DNA from: CAMDMI01 sp044379485
GTDB lineage: Bacteria > Bacteroidota > Bacteroidia > Cytophagales > Flexibacteraceae
DNA length: 64,000 nucleotides
Reading direction: 5' to 3'
Assembly (NCBI GenBank): GCA_044379485.1
Contig: JBIPOE010000001.1
Span: 1 to 64,000 of the forward strand
Under the pieces are notes generated by a model. The model did not search any database. It saw nothing but the letters and a program-made list of their open reading frames with translations, and had not been told where the DNA came from. The translations under genes and the position numbers were made by a program. This document shows, piece by piece, positions 7,745 through 16,279 of this stretch (positions within the stretch are counted from its first letter, which is position 1; every line of letters begins with the position of its first letter).

Positions 7745-9052
7745 TTAAAATTTCCTTTCCACATAATTGAAAAGAATGGCTGCATTGTCTTCTTCATTCG
7801 CCCAATTGAATTTTTCAGCAAATTCAGCATTCAACATATTGACAGCCTCTTCATAATTTTCGGATTTATCTATTTTTTCTACCGCATCAGCCCAAGCTTG
7901 CTGATTTCCTCCAAATAATGAATTGATGAAAGTAAACCGATAATGCATAGGCACCAAGGTTTTGAAGGGTGCAGATAAAGTTTTGGTTTGAAGTGTTTGA
8001 GCCAAATTTGATCTTTCCTCGGATAGGCGAAGTGTATCGTTAAGATTGATAGGATCTTTGGTCATTTCCAAAACCTCAGACTTATTCAGTTTTGGTTTCA
8101 TGGGAGTAGCCACTGGCTCAACTTTTTGAAAAACTGGTTCTTCTACAGTTTTAATTTCTTCAATTATTTCCTCTTCCAACTTTACGAGGATTGGGGCTTC
8201 CAGAATTTCTGATTGAATTTCTTCTTCCAGTACTTCGGGTTCAGTTTTATTTTCCTCCTCTTGCTCAGGTGTTTGTAAAGAAATCTCAATCTTTTCCACT
8301 ATTTCTTCCTTTACTGGTTCTGGAATTGGTTTCACCATTTGAATTACAGGAACAGGTTCAGGAACAAACTCTGGTTTAGGAAGATCTAGAAATGCCGGTC
8401 TGGTTACCAATGGTTTGGGCAAAGCCACAAATTCATTTACAGAGGCTGACAATTGCTCAAATAAACCACTAAGGGCAATTGCTGCAGAAGAAACTTTTTC
8501 AGAATTATCGCCCAAAGCTTTTAAAATGAATCGAATGGTTTCGCCACCAAATATTTCTGTGTAGCCACCCGCTTCAATATCAGAAATAACATGATCCAGG
8601 ACGAACTTGTTGACTTTTATGTATTTTGCAAAGTCTTTTAACAGACCGACAGATATTTTCGGACTCGCCAAAGCCTCGATTTCTTTGGTAAAAAAATCTT
8701 GCGGAGCAGCTGAAAGTAAAATGAAATCATAAATAGACCTTTGTAAAACAGGCTCAAAGTCATACCGGTAAACTTTTATATGATTTGAGAGCTTGTTCAT
8801 GAAAGTTTTTAGTCCAAGCTTTACATCTTCGTCTTCATAATCGAAAAAAGGACTCTTTAATTTGAGGGCTTCTTTCTGCCAGTTGAGAAATATATTCTTG
8901 ATTATCAGTAGATTTAACTGATTTTCGTTGTTGAAGGCAAGGATTTCGGGCCCGGATATAAAAGCTTTGTTGATAAAAAACTGTCTGCAAAGGTCGTTTG
9001 AAAGGCGCTCGGCGTATTTTTGTATATTTTGTTGATTGACAGTATATTCCAT
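7745..9052 (-). CDS. Conserved-looking protein with acidic linker and C-terminal 'FINSLFGG' domain
   Basis: A 435-residue soluble protein without signal peptide. It has three parts: a helical N-terminal domain (about 1-210), a long Pro/Glu/Val-rich linker (about 215-330) dominated by EPV and EEE phrases, and a compact C-terminal domain (about 345-435) with the pattern RFTFINSLFGGNQQAWADAV and a final NWANEEDNAAILFNYVERKF. I recall this C-terminal pattern from uncharacterised Bacteroidota proteins but cannot attach a function. It lies 42 bp upstream of glyS on the same strand, so one transcript is plausible, and it is divergent from the ferredoxin gene, whose 5' end nearly overlaps its own. 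Confidence 0.6.
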   Translation of the reverse strand: MEYTVNQQNIQKYAERLSNDLCRQFFINKAFISGPEILAFNNENQLNLLIIKNIFLNWQKEALKLKSPFFDYEDEDVKLGLKTFMNKLSNHIKVYRYDFEPVLQRSIYDFILLSAAPQDFFTKEIEALASPKISVGLLKDFAKYIKVNKFVLDHVISDIEAGGYTEIFGGETIRFILKALGDNSEKVSSAAIALSGLFEQLSASVNEFVALPKPLVTRPAFLDLPKPEFVPEPVPVIQMVKPIPEPVKEEIVEKIEISLQTPEQEEENKTEPEVLEEEIQSEILEAPILVKLEEEIIEEIKTVEEPVFQKVEPVATPMKPKLNKSEVLEMTKDPINLNDTLRLSEERSNLAQTLQTKTLSAPFKTLVPMHYRFTFINSLFGGNQQAWADAVEKIDKSENYEEAVNMLNAEFAEKFNWANEEDNAAILFNYVERKF

Positions 9053-9070
9053 CAGGAAATTTTCAGAAAA

Positions 9071-9400
9071 TTGGAAAAGGTAAAATTAGTAATCCAAAAC
9101 CTAAATAGCCAAGAAATTGAGCCAGATATCTCAGAAAAGTCAATTATTTTTTATTTGGCTGAGGCGGGCATAGATTGGATGCAGACTTGCGGGCAAAAAG
9201 GAAGGTGTACCACCTGTGCATTTGAAGTAATTTCAGGTGCCGAAAATCTAAGTGAATATTCTGAAAACGAATTGAAATTCAAGTCTTTAAACAGACTTCC
9301 TGACAATTATCGATTGGCATGCCAAACTAAAATTTATGGAAATATTGAAATCAGAGTTCCCGAATCCCTAAAATTGCCCCACGTAAAATATTCCTCATGA
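9071..9400 (+). CDS. [2Fe-2S] ferredoxin
   Basis: A plant/adrenodoxin-type 2Fe-2S ferredoxin of about 109 residues. The cluster ligands are visible as C-x5-C-x2-C (CGQKGRCTTC) plus a fourth Cys in RLACQT about 40 residues later. The IIFYLAEAGIDW segment is the usual helix before the cluster loop. An in-frame start at 9020 would run into the divergent gene; I favour the TTG at 9071, which starts the beta-strand KVKLVIQNL. Its stop overlaps the next start by 4 bp (ATGA), so it is cotranslated with the EVE protein. Redox partner unknown. Confidence 0.85.
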   Translation: MEKVKLVIQNLNSQEIEPDISEKSIIFYLAEAGIDWMQTCGQKGRCTTCAFEVISGAENLSEYSENELKFKSLNRLPDNYRLACQTKIYGNIEIRVPESLKLPHVKYSS

Positions 9401-9801
9401 ATTATTGGTTAATCAAATCTGAGCCTGTCAAATTCCCATTGTCCGAAATGAAAAGGGTAGGGGCCACCTTATGGGATGGTGTCAGAAACTACCAGGCCCG
9501 CAACAATCTGGCTGCAATGAAGCTTGGCGACCTTTGTCTTTTTTATCACAGCAATGAGGGTAAGGAAATTGTTGGTTTGGTGAAAGTTATCAAAGAATCC
9601 TATCAGGATCCGACAACGGATGAAACGGCCTGGTTGGTTGTGGATGTTGCCTTTGAGGAAGAATTTCCCAAAACAATTACTCTGACTGAAATCAAAGCCC
9701 ACCCAATTCTTCAAAAAATGGCTCTGGTAAAAAATAGTCGCATTTCAGTGGTACCGGTTACAGCTGAGGAGTTTGATTTGGTGATTTGTTTGACGCATTG
9801 A
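9397..9801 (+). CDS. EVE-domain protein (Thyn1-like)
   Basis: A 134-residue protein made only of an EVE domain. It begins with the family hallmark MNYWLIKSEP and continues WDGVRNYQARNNLAAMKLGD and CLFYHSN, then GLVKVIKESYQDPT. EVE domains are PUA-like folds that bind modified bases; eukaryotic Thyn1 is the best-known homologue. The end (LVKNSRISVVPVTAEEFDLV) is the usual family ending. It overlaps the ferredoxin gene by 4 bp. Confidence 0.9.
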   Translation: MNYWLIKSEPVKFPLSEMKRVGATLWDGVRNYQARNNLAAMKLGDLCLFYHSNEGKEIVGLVKVIKESYQDPTTDETAWLVVDVAFEEEFPKTITLTEIKAHPILQKMALVKNSRISVVPVTAEEFDLVICLTH

Positions 9802-9912
9802 TTTGATTTTCATTATTTTTTCGTTGCGGATTTTTATCCAATTAAAATACCAGAATGGTATTATTTAACCCTTTTATCCATTTATTTTGTTTATTATTAA
9901 TCTGAAAATGAA

Positions 9913-10602
9913 ATGGTAAAAAACTTCAAAAAGTTATTTTTTGGTAAGACTGAGCACAATACTACCATCAGCCATTCGATTCTTGGGAATCATTTGAAAA
10001 ATCTGGAATTGGTTTGGGAAAATGCACACTACAACGACACAGGGATAGAGCGAATTTTCAGGCTTTTTCTTATAGGCATACAGTTTTTATATCCAGGCAT
10101 TTATATCCGCGAAATATTTTCCAAAAGGGGCTTAACCTTTAAAAATCTGGCCATTGAATTCTATGTTTTGGCCAAATTATTTTTTCCGGTTTTTGTATTC
10201 GCTTTTGATGGCGCCCACCATCCATTATTTCTAGGTTTAAGTATTTATTTTGTTTCAGAAACCATTACTTATATATCAGCATTGGTTTTTACTTCGGATT
10301 TAAAATACGAAACCCGGTCTGCAAACCGCACACTTCTAATGTTGTTTCTTAACTATATTGAAATCAGTCTTCAGTTTTCGTTGGTGTATGCTGGTTTCAA
10401 CATGCTTTCTGAAGGCGCAATAACTGCAATTGATCATGTTTATTTCAGCTTTATTACCTCAGCTTCTGTAGGTTATGGAGACATTCATCCAATAACCCAG
10501 GCTGGAAAATTATTGGTTTGTTGGCAATCTTTTTTACTGGTTGTTTTTGTGGTTTTATTTTTTAACTACTTCAGCAGCAAGCGATTGGATTACCATAGGT
10601 AA
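9913..10602 (+). CDS. Potassium-channel-like ion channel
   Basis: A 229-residue membrane protein with several hydrophobic helices (roughly 45-60, 85-105, 107-127, 138-160 and 195-218). The selectivity filter is intact: TSASVGYGDIHPIT near residues 182-195, matching the K+ channel core TVGYGD. Pore helix and last helix surround it as in two-TM pore domains, but no charged S4-type helix is evident, so voltage gating is unlikely. It stands alone, preceded by an AT-rich gap and converging on the CHU_C gene, with only 12 bp between stops. Confidence 0.85.
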   Translation: MVKNFKKLFFGKTEHNTTISHSILGNHLKNLELVWENAHYNDTGIERIFRLFLIGIQFLYPGIYIREIFSKRGLTFKNLAIEFYVLAKLFFPVFVFAFDGAHHPLFLGLSIYFVSETITYISALVFTSDLKYETRSANRTLLMLFLNYIEISLQFSLVYAGFNMLSEGAITAIDHVYFSFITSASVGYGDIHPITQAGKLLVCWQSFLLVVFVVLFFNYFSSKRLDYHR

Positions 10603-10614
10603 TAACCTGAGATT

Positions 10615-13167
10615 TTATTTTGAAACCATAAGCCAGCCATTCCATTTGCGGCCATCGTCAGGTTTGGTTATAGCGAAAAAATACAAACCAGGTTCTTTTG
10701 CCTCATCACCAGACCAGGCTACTTCACCTTTGGTTTTACCGGTATATACTTCTTTTCCCCAGCGGTTGTAAATGCTGACTTCCATGTCGGCATATCCATT
10801 TTTAATTTCCCAAACATCATTGTCGCCATCTCCGTTTGGTGTAAATAAATTGGGGAAAAAGGGAGCATCCCGCAAAGTAACTTTCACCGCATCAGAACCA
10901 TAACAAGTATTGCTTGTATCATAGGCCGTTACAGTTAATTCCACATTTTCTTTTGGAACTAAAGTGATCGGTTTGGAGGATTCTACAAAATCGCCAAAAG
11001 AAGGATCTACTTTCCATGTATAAGGTGCTGGAATGTTTGGTTTCACGTTTAGTGCAAATCCTTTTTCCAATTCAAAATCTGGTCCCAAGTCAGGTTTCGG
11101 GTTGTCGATTATAGAAAACCGAAACCAGGCTGAGGCAGAATCTTCACAGCGTCTGTTGTTGGGCAAAGGTGTATAAATGGATTTCAAGGCATAATCTCCA
11201 GGTTTTAAAGTTGATGGGAATATTTCTAAAACTTCTAATCCATTGAGATAAAACTTTCCGGCAGGGATGGAAATGGGTATAAATGTCGCATCGTAGGTGC
11301 AAAATCTGGTTTTAGATTGCGGAAATGTTATAGTTGGCTTTTCAGGACTTTTGATGTAGATGTAATCTCTGGTTTCATTTTTACAACCTTTGGAATCAGT
11401 GATTTTATAATCCACATAATATTGGTTGTCAATGATTAATCCCTGTGGAGAAAACTGAGTCCGGTCCTGAGTAAGCCCCTGGCCTTCAAATCTTCCACCT
11501 GGCAAGTTTGGTTCCAGATTTATATTGGGAGAGCCTACACAAATGGAATCCGGTAACTTTTTAAATCCAGCATCTGGCAAGGGATAAATGGTGAATACTT
11601 TTTTTACGGTATCCGCACAAGCCCCTGTTCCACCAATGTATTGAATGGTATAATCACCCGCTGAAAGTCCATTTGCAGAAATGGAATCACCCACAAGTCC
11701 GGGTCCTGATAATGTTCCGCCAGCAGGAGAAAAACTGGCGGATATTTTTTTAGATTGTTGGAAGCAAAGTTCTGTTGAACTGAGGTTTATGCTGACAACA
11801 GTTTTGTTAAATACATTTATTGTGCCCGATGCATTTGCTGTACAAGGTCCCTGGACGGAGGAAAAGTTTATCGTATTTTGTCCAATATTGGCATTGGCTG
11901 GTGTAAATGTGGAATCAACAACGCCTGGTCCGGAAAAAATACCCCTAACATTTGCCAACAACTTAACAGGATTTGAGCCTTTGCAGATGGAAGAAGGTAT
12001 GGTTAATACAGGAGTTATTGGATTAACAATTTGAACCTGAACTTTTGAAGAATCGATGCAACCATTCGATGCTATTACCACATGTTTTACAGTATAAATT
12101 CCATTTGGCTGATTGGTGTTGAAAGTTGGGCCACTTACACCAGTTCCTGAAAAAGCTCCATTTTGTGTTTGAGGTATCAGATTTACTGTTCCAGAAGTTG
12201 AACACATGCTGGGTTGTAAACCTGAAAATGCAGGGGAGGGAGTTGGTGACTTCTTTATTTCAACAAAAAATCTGGCTTCTACATTGTGGTCATAAAATTC
12301 TACCACTACCACTTTCGGACCTGCCTGCATTTTGTATCCGCAAGTGCCAGCAGTGGAATCTTTTTTAAATATTTGGTCTCGCCACGAGCCAACTAGCCAT
12401 GTTTGACCGCTGTCTATACTAAGGCGAACGCCATCATCACCGCCAACTGTAAATCGATAATAGCCATCTTCGAAATTAATTTTTCTGCGCATTCTGATCG
12501 AAAATGCATCTTTATAAGAACCGCAAACTTTATTCGAATCAGGAAATGCCCCTAAAGAACTTGGTGCAGGAGTGTTAGCTCCCCAATTGTAATCAAAATT
12601 TAAAGATAACTCAGATATATTTCCAAGGTAATTATTAGGATTGAATATATCTTCTGAGTTTGCGTCAGATATAACTCCATTTGTGGATGGTGTCCATTTG
12701 TAAAAATTCCCTCTCCAATAGGTGCTTGGTATTAGATTTGGATCGGCAGGTTGAAATTTTATAATAGTGAATGGGTATTCATTTACCAGCTGGCTATACG
12801 TTTCAGGGTTTGTGCCTTTTACTCTAAGTTGGTAAGTACCAGAAAAACTGGTTATAGTAGGAAAGTTTACTGTGAAAAAAACATTTTGTTGGCTATTGTT
12901 TGTAGGAGTTAATGTGCCAATCATTTGAATTATTGAACCTGGAGCAAAATTGTTTTGAGAAATTTCAACTGTAAACAATGTTGAATTGGGCGTAAAATTC
13001 TCATAATCAAATTTTAATCGAAGACTACTTCTTTCACAAATAGCAGCGTTTCCAAAATTGAAATCAACAAGTTCTGGCCGACTTAAATAGGCTGCATTCG
13101 CAGTTTTTGTCCCTGCAAAACTGAAAAAGAGGGAAAAGAGAAAAAGGATTCCAAAATAACTTTTCAT
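10615..13167 (-). CDS. Secreted multi-domain surface protein with PA14-like and gliding-motility C-terminal domains
   Basis: An 850-residue exported protein. A signal peptide ends near residue 25 (TKTANA). Residues about 150-310 look like a PA14/GLEYA domain (GDDGVRLSIDSG followed by GSWRDQIFKK), a carbohydrate-binding module. Several Ig/PKD-like modules follow, rich in short repeats such as SGPGVVDSTF, LSGPGLVGDS and phrases built on PxLPGGRFEGQGL. The last about 85 residues, starting FFPNLFTPNGDGDNDVW and including NRWGKEVYTG, form the gliding-motility-associated C-terminal (CHU_C) domain that directs type IX secretion and surface attachment (T9SS type B). Function is probably adhesion or glycan binding. 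Confidence 0.9.
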   Translation of the reverse strand: MKSYFGILFLFSLFFSFAGTKTANAAYLSRPELVDFNFGNAAICERSSLRLKFDYENFTPNSTLFTVEISQNNFAPGSIIQMIGTLTPTNNSQQNVFFTVNFPTITSFSGTYQLRVKGTNPETYSQLVNEYPFTIIKFQPADPNLIPSTYWRGNFYKWTPSTNGVISDANSEDIFNPNNYLGNISELSLNFDYNWGANTPAPSSLGAFPDSNKVCGSYKDAFSIRMRRKINFEDGYYRFTVGGDDGVRLSIDSGQTWLVGSWRDQIFKKDSTAGTCGYKMQAGPKVVVVEFYDHNVEARFFVEIKKSPTPSPAFSGLQPSMCSTSGTVNLIPQTQNGAFSGTGVSGPTFNTNQPNGIYTVKHVVIASNGCIDSSKVQVQIVNPITPVLTIPSSICKGSNPVKLLANVRGIFSGPGVVDSTFTPANANIGQNTINFSSVQGPCTANASGTINVFNKTVVSINLSSTELCFQQSKKISASFSPAGGTLSGPGLVGDSISANGLSAGDYTIQYIGGTGACADTVKKVFTIYPLPDAGFKKLPDSICVGSPNINLEPNLPGGRFEGQGLTQDRTQFSPQGLIIDNQYYVDYKITDSKGCKNETRDYIYIKSPEKPTITFPQSKTRFCTYDATFIPISIPAGKFYLNGLEVLEIFPSTLKPGDYALKSIYTPLPNNRRCEDSASAWFRFSIIDNPKPDLGPDFELEKGFALNVKPNIPAPYTWKVDPSFGDFVESSKPITLVPKENVELTVTAYDTSNTCYGSDAVKVTLRDAPFFPNLFTPNGDGDNDVWEIKNGYADMEVSIYNRWGKEVYTGKTKGEVAWSGDEAKEPGLYFFAITKPDDGRKWNGWLMVSK

Positions 13168-13198
13168 ATTGGTAAGATGGTAAATGCAAAGGCTTTTG

Positions 13199-13206
13199 CA
13201 AATGTA
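13199..13206 (-). promoter_or_regulatory. -7 box candidate for the CHU_C gene
   Basis: On the minus strand this reads TACATTTG, a perfect match to the Bacteroidota -7 consensus TAnnTTTG, about 30 bp upstream of the ATG at 13167. No clear -33 TTG at the right spacing was found, so this is a weak call. Confidence 0.35.
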
Positions 13207-13461
13207 GATACTAAAATAGGGATGGCCTGAATCTGATGTTTTTAATATGAATAAAATGATGAAATATTAAGACATAAAAATCTGAAATTCAGTAAATATG
13301 AATAGGAATTGGCGCCAAAGAATATAGAACCTTTTCAATGAAAATTATTCTAAAAACCATGCTTTATCTTTAATCAAAGCAAATTCCAATTCAGAAATTG
13401 GCAGAATCCAATATTATCCAACAAAGGCTGGTATTCAGGAATATTCAGTCTATTAAATATT
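13207..13461. other. Intergenic stretch, nothing recognised
   Basis: AT-rich sequence between the CHU_C and BadF-like genes, both on the minus strand. I see no reading frame, RNA gene, repeat or clear terminator hairpin. Confidence 0.5.
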
Positions 13462-14325
13462 CTAAAACCCGATTGATGTATGGTATAAGGCCAAATCATC
13501 AATAGTTGAGCCTTGAATTTTACCCTTTGAAAGTCCTAGTGATTGCAACTCCTTAACAAGGATGTTTTCAAAATGTAGGGCGATACTTCCCAGAAAATGG
13601 ATTGGAAGTTTTTTTGAATTAGGATATGGCAACACAAAACGAGTTAAAAAAAGCCGGAAAGCATTAGCGACCAAGTCCTGGCACCATGGATCCGAAATAT
13701 TTGCACTTAAAAATGGCGCAAATCCCGCCATAAATCGGTTTGGATAAGGCTGATGATATACTTTGTCCAAAAAGGAATCTCGTTGGGGTTGGTACTTTTC
13801 TTTGAATTTCAGCCAAAGGTTATCTGGCATTTCTTTGTGAAACCATTTCACCAACAGATCTTTTCCCAAAAATCCAGCACTGCCTTCATCTCCTAACCAA
13901 AAACCAAGATTTGGTAAATTTTCAACAATATTTTGCCCATCAAACAAACAGGAATTGGAACCGGTTCCTAAGATACAAGCAATTCCTGGCGAGGGTCCAC
14001 AAAGGGAACGGGCGGCAGCAAGCAGATCATGCGAAACAAAAATATTGGCTTCCGGGAAAAAATGTATCAGAGCTTTACGTACAATTTCCTGATTTTCTAT
14101 TGTTGAGCAACCAGAACCGTAAAAGTAAATTTCAGTGGGCTCAAGTGTTAGCAATTTCTTAAAGTCCGGTTCATTTTCAAGACTTTGTTGAATGGAAAAA
14201 GTATCCTGATAATATGGATTAATGCCTGGGCTTGATACAAGCATTTCCTTTTCCGGACCTATAAATTTCCAATCTGTTTTGGTAGAACCACTGTCTGCAA
14301 CGAGGATTTTTCTAGGCTTGGGCAT
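13462..14325 (-). CDS. BadF/BadG-type ATPase, N-acetylglucosamine kinase-like
   Basis: A 287-residue member of the ASKHA kinase fold. Phosphate-1 motif DSGSTKTD is at residues 11-18, phosphate-2 GTGSNS at 120-125, and LGDEGSAGFLGK at 144-155 matches the NAGK subgroup of the BadF/BadG/BcrA/BcrD family. The most likely reaction is ATP-dependent phosphorylation of an amino sugar such as GlcNAc during cell-wall or chitin salvage. It is cytoplasmic and has no signal peptide. The upstream side borders the four-helix-bundle element. Confidence 0.85.
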   Translation of the reverse strand: MPKPRKILVADSGSTKTDWKFIGPEKEMLVSSPGINPYYQDTFSIQQSLENEPDFKKLLTLEPTEIYFYGSGCSTIENQEIVRKALIHFFPEANIFVSHDLLAAARSLCGPSPGIACILGTGSNSCLFDGQNIVENLPNLGFWLGDEGSAGFLGKDLLVKWFHKEMPDNLWLKFKEKYQPQRDSFLDKVYHQPYPNRFMAGFAPFLSANISDPWCQDLVANAFRLFLTRFVLPYPNSKKLPIHFLGSIALHFENILVKELQSLGLSKGKIQGSTIDDLALYHTSIGF

Positions 14326-14330
14326 GGGGG

Positions 14331-14363
14331 ATTAATTAGTTAATTAGTTAATTAGTCAATTAG
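14331..14363. repeat. TTAATTAG short tandem repeat
   Basis: About four tandem copies of the 8-mer ATTAGTTA / TTAATTAG, the last diverging to TCAATTAG. It abuts the left 12-bp inverted repeat of the four-helix-bundle element and lies about 10 bp before the BadF start. Confidence 0.7.
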
Positions 14364-15047
14364 TCGTAAGTCGATAATGTGTGGGTTGAAAAGCTGCAAG
14401 TTGAAGAGTCGAAAAGTAGTGAGTTTGTAAGTCGATGTGAATGAGTGGGATGAGTTGTTTTTAGTCAGGATTTTGGAGTAAGTGATTTTATCAGGCCTCT
14501 GGTGATTCTTCCAATTTCGTTGCATAATTCAATCAAAATCTTTGTTCTTTCGTCATTAATATATTTCAATCTTTGGGCCAAATAAAGCATAGATTTTACT
14601 TCGCTGCAAGATGCGATGGATACATACAGATACCACACAAATTTCCGGTCGCTCATACTATCAAAACCCTCAGCAATGTTATTGGAAACGGAAACAGCGG
14701 CTCTTTGGATTTGGTCCTTAAAACCAAAATCCTTTGAACTTCTGAAGGTCTGATAAATCTCATAAGCCAAATCCTGACCTTTTTTCCATGCTATAATATC
14801 TTCGAATTTTTGAATTTGCATATCTCTATTTTTTCAATTTAAAACATCAGTGTTCCCTTTGAATTACTAAAAATACAATTATCCTAACTGACCCAAATAA
14901 AAGCATCTTTTCGACTTAGTTCAAACAGCTAAAAATCTTAAAGTCAGCGAATTAAACAATTAACAGAACTACGGCAAAAGACTTTTCAACTTACGACCAA
15001 AAAGATTACCCAACTTACGACCAAAAGACTATATAACTTACGACTAA
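14360..15047. mobile_element. Small element carrying a four-helix-bundle gene, with 12-bp inverted ends
   Basis: The 12-mer TTAGTCGTAAGT at 14360-14371 recurs as its exact reverse complement at 15036-15047, bracketing the four-helix-bundle gene at 14465-14821. Inside the left end are further variants (AAGTCG at 14429-14434); inside the right end CTTACGACC recurs in tandem at 14990 and 15014. The right end sits 2 bp from the stop codon of the MFS gene. This looks like a small cassette with inverted termini, but no transposase is inside, so mobility is inferred. Confidence 0.45.
14465..14821 (-). CDS. Four-helix-bundle protein (23S rRNA IVS / Avd-like family)
   Basis: A 118-residue helical protein. 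The start MQIQKFEDIIAWKKGQDLAY and the core IQRAAVSVSNNIAEGF followed by FVWYLYVSIASCSEVKSMLYLA are diagnostic for the family first found in 23S rRNA intervening sequences and related to the Avd protein of diversity-generating retroelements. Family members form pentameric barrels and bind nucleic acid. No reverse transcriptase or rRNA is nearby, so this is a stand-alone copy. It is flanked by inverted short repeats. Exact role unknown. Confidence 0.9.
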   Translation of the reverse strand: MQIQKFEDIIAWKKGQDLAYEIYQTFRSSKDFGFKDQIQRAAVSVSNNIAEGFDSMSDRKFVWYLYVSIASCSEVKSMLYLAQRLKYINDERTKILIELCNEIGRITRGLIKSLTPKS

Positions 15048-15049
15048 AT

Positions 15050-16279
15050 TCACTTCCCTCCCAGATCCAAATTCCGCAGCTTCGGTGCTTTCCAGGCGGT
15101 CATAGAAACAGTTCCAAAGGTGACGATTGCCCCAAAAACCACAGATGGAATTAAACCCAAAAATCTTGCTGCTACTCCGGATTCAAATGCGCCAAGTTCA
15201 TTGGAGCTGCCGATAAAAATGGAATTGACTGCTGAAACTCTACCTTTCATTTCATCGGGTGTGTAAATTTGAACCAATGTCATGCGGATAATGGCGCTTA
15301 CGTTGTCAAAAGCACCACCTAAAAATAACATAGCAAATGATAATAAAAAGGAAGTGCTTAATGCAAATATCAGATTGGTTACTCCAAAACAAAAAACGCA
15401 GATAAGCAAGCACTTACCCGCACCTTTACCCAATGGAAAACGGGTCAGAATTCCAGCAACAATTAAACTTCCAAATGCAGGAGCAGCCCGTAACCAACCC
15501 AAACCTTCCGGACCTGTTTTGAGAATCTGGTCTGCAAAAAGAGGCAAAACAGCCACAGCCCCACCAAACAAAACAGCTACCATATCCATGAGCATGCCTG
15601 GAAGTAAAACCTTGTGGTTGAAAACAAAATTGACACCCTCCTTTATCCGGTTTAAAATGGGTTCTGAGACCAACTTTTGATCCGGATTTTTTACGGCAGG
15701 CATAAAAAGCAGAAACAAAAGGGATAAAAACAGCAAACCCGAAACGAACAGAAATGAATTGCCAACTCCTGCATATCCGTACGAAATTCCACCTAAGGCC
15801 GGACCGCCTACCATGCCAATTTGAAATACAATAGAACTCAGAACAGATGCCTTTCCCAGGTCTTCTTGTTTTACAATTTGTCCTAAAAATGCGTTTTGAG
15901 AAGGGGATAAAACACCCCGTGCCAAACCAGTTAGAAAAACCAAAAAATAGATCAGATTAAGTTGTGCAGATTCACCTTTTTGAACACTAAATGCAATAAA
16001 TAACAAACCTAAACTGATCAAAAAGTAGGCGATGATTGCGTAGGTCATCAGCATCTTTCGGTTGTATCGGTCTGACCAGGCACCAGCAAATAAAAGTAGG
16101 CCCACATACGGAATGATTTCAGCCAAACCGATCAAGCCAAGATCTAAAGGGTTGTGGCTAATTTGGTACACGAGCCAGGCAAGCATGGTGCCTTGCATAT
16201 TAAATGCAATGGTAAAAATTGTTTTGGCGAATAAATACTTGCTAAAAGTTTTATTCGTTGAAATCAGGCCTAAATTCAA
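15050..16279 (-). CDS. MFS transporter (EntS/MFS_3-like)
   Basis: A 409-residue major facilitator with 12 predicted helices. The N-half contains GLAEIIPYVGLLLFAGAWSDRYNRKML, the classic helix 2-3 loop motif, and GLARGVLSPSQNAFLGQIV. The C-half carries LVQIYTPDEMKGRVSAVNSIF, typical of the enterobactin exporter/DUF894 group. Substrate unknown; siderophore or drug efflux are the usual options. The TTG start overlaps the AI-2E stop by 4 bases (TTGA), so it is translationally coupled to that gene. Confidence 0.88.
   Translation of the reverse strand: MNLGLISTNKTFSKYLFAKTIFTIAFNMQGTMLAWLVYQISHNPLDLGLIGLAEIIPYVGLLLFAGAWSDRYNRKMLMTYAIIAYFLISLGLLFIAFSVQKGESAQLNLIYFLVFLTGLARGVLSPSQNAFLGQIVKQEDLGKASVLSSIVFQIGMVGGPALGGISYGYAGVGNSFLFVSGLLFLSLLFLLFMPAVKNPDQKLVSEPILNRIKEGVNFVFNHKVLLPGMLMDMVAVLFGGAVAVLPLFADQILKTGPEGLGWLRAAPAFGSLIVAGILTRFPLGKGAGKCLLICVFCFGVTNLIFALSTSFLLSFAMLFLGGAFDNVSAIIRMTLVQIYTPDEMKGRVSAVNSIFIGSSNELGAFESGVAARFLGLIPSVVFGAIVTFGTVSMTAWKAPKLRNLDLGGK

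Noticed and set aside
14465..14821. Part of a diversity-generating retroelement or a 23S intervening sequence
   Set aside because: No reverse transcriptase, template repeat or rRNA in the window.
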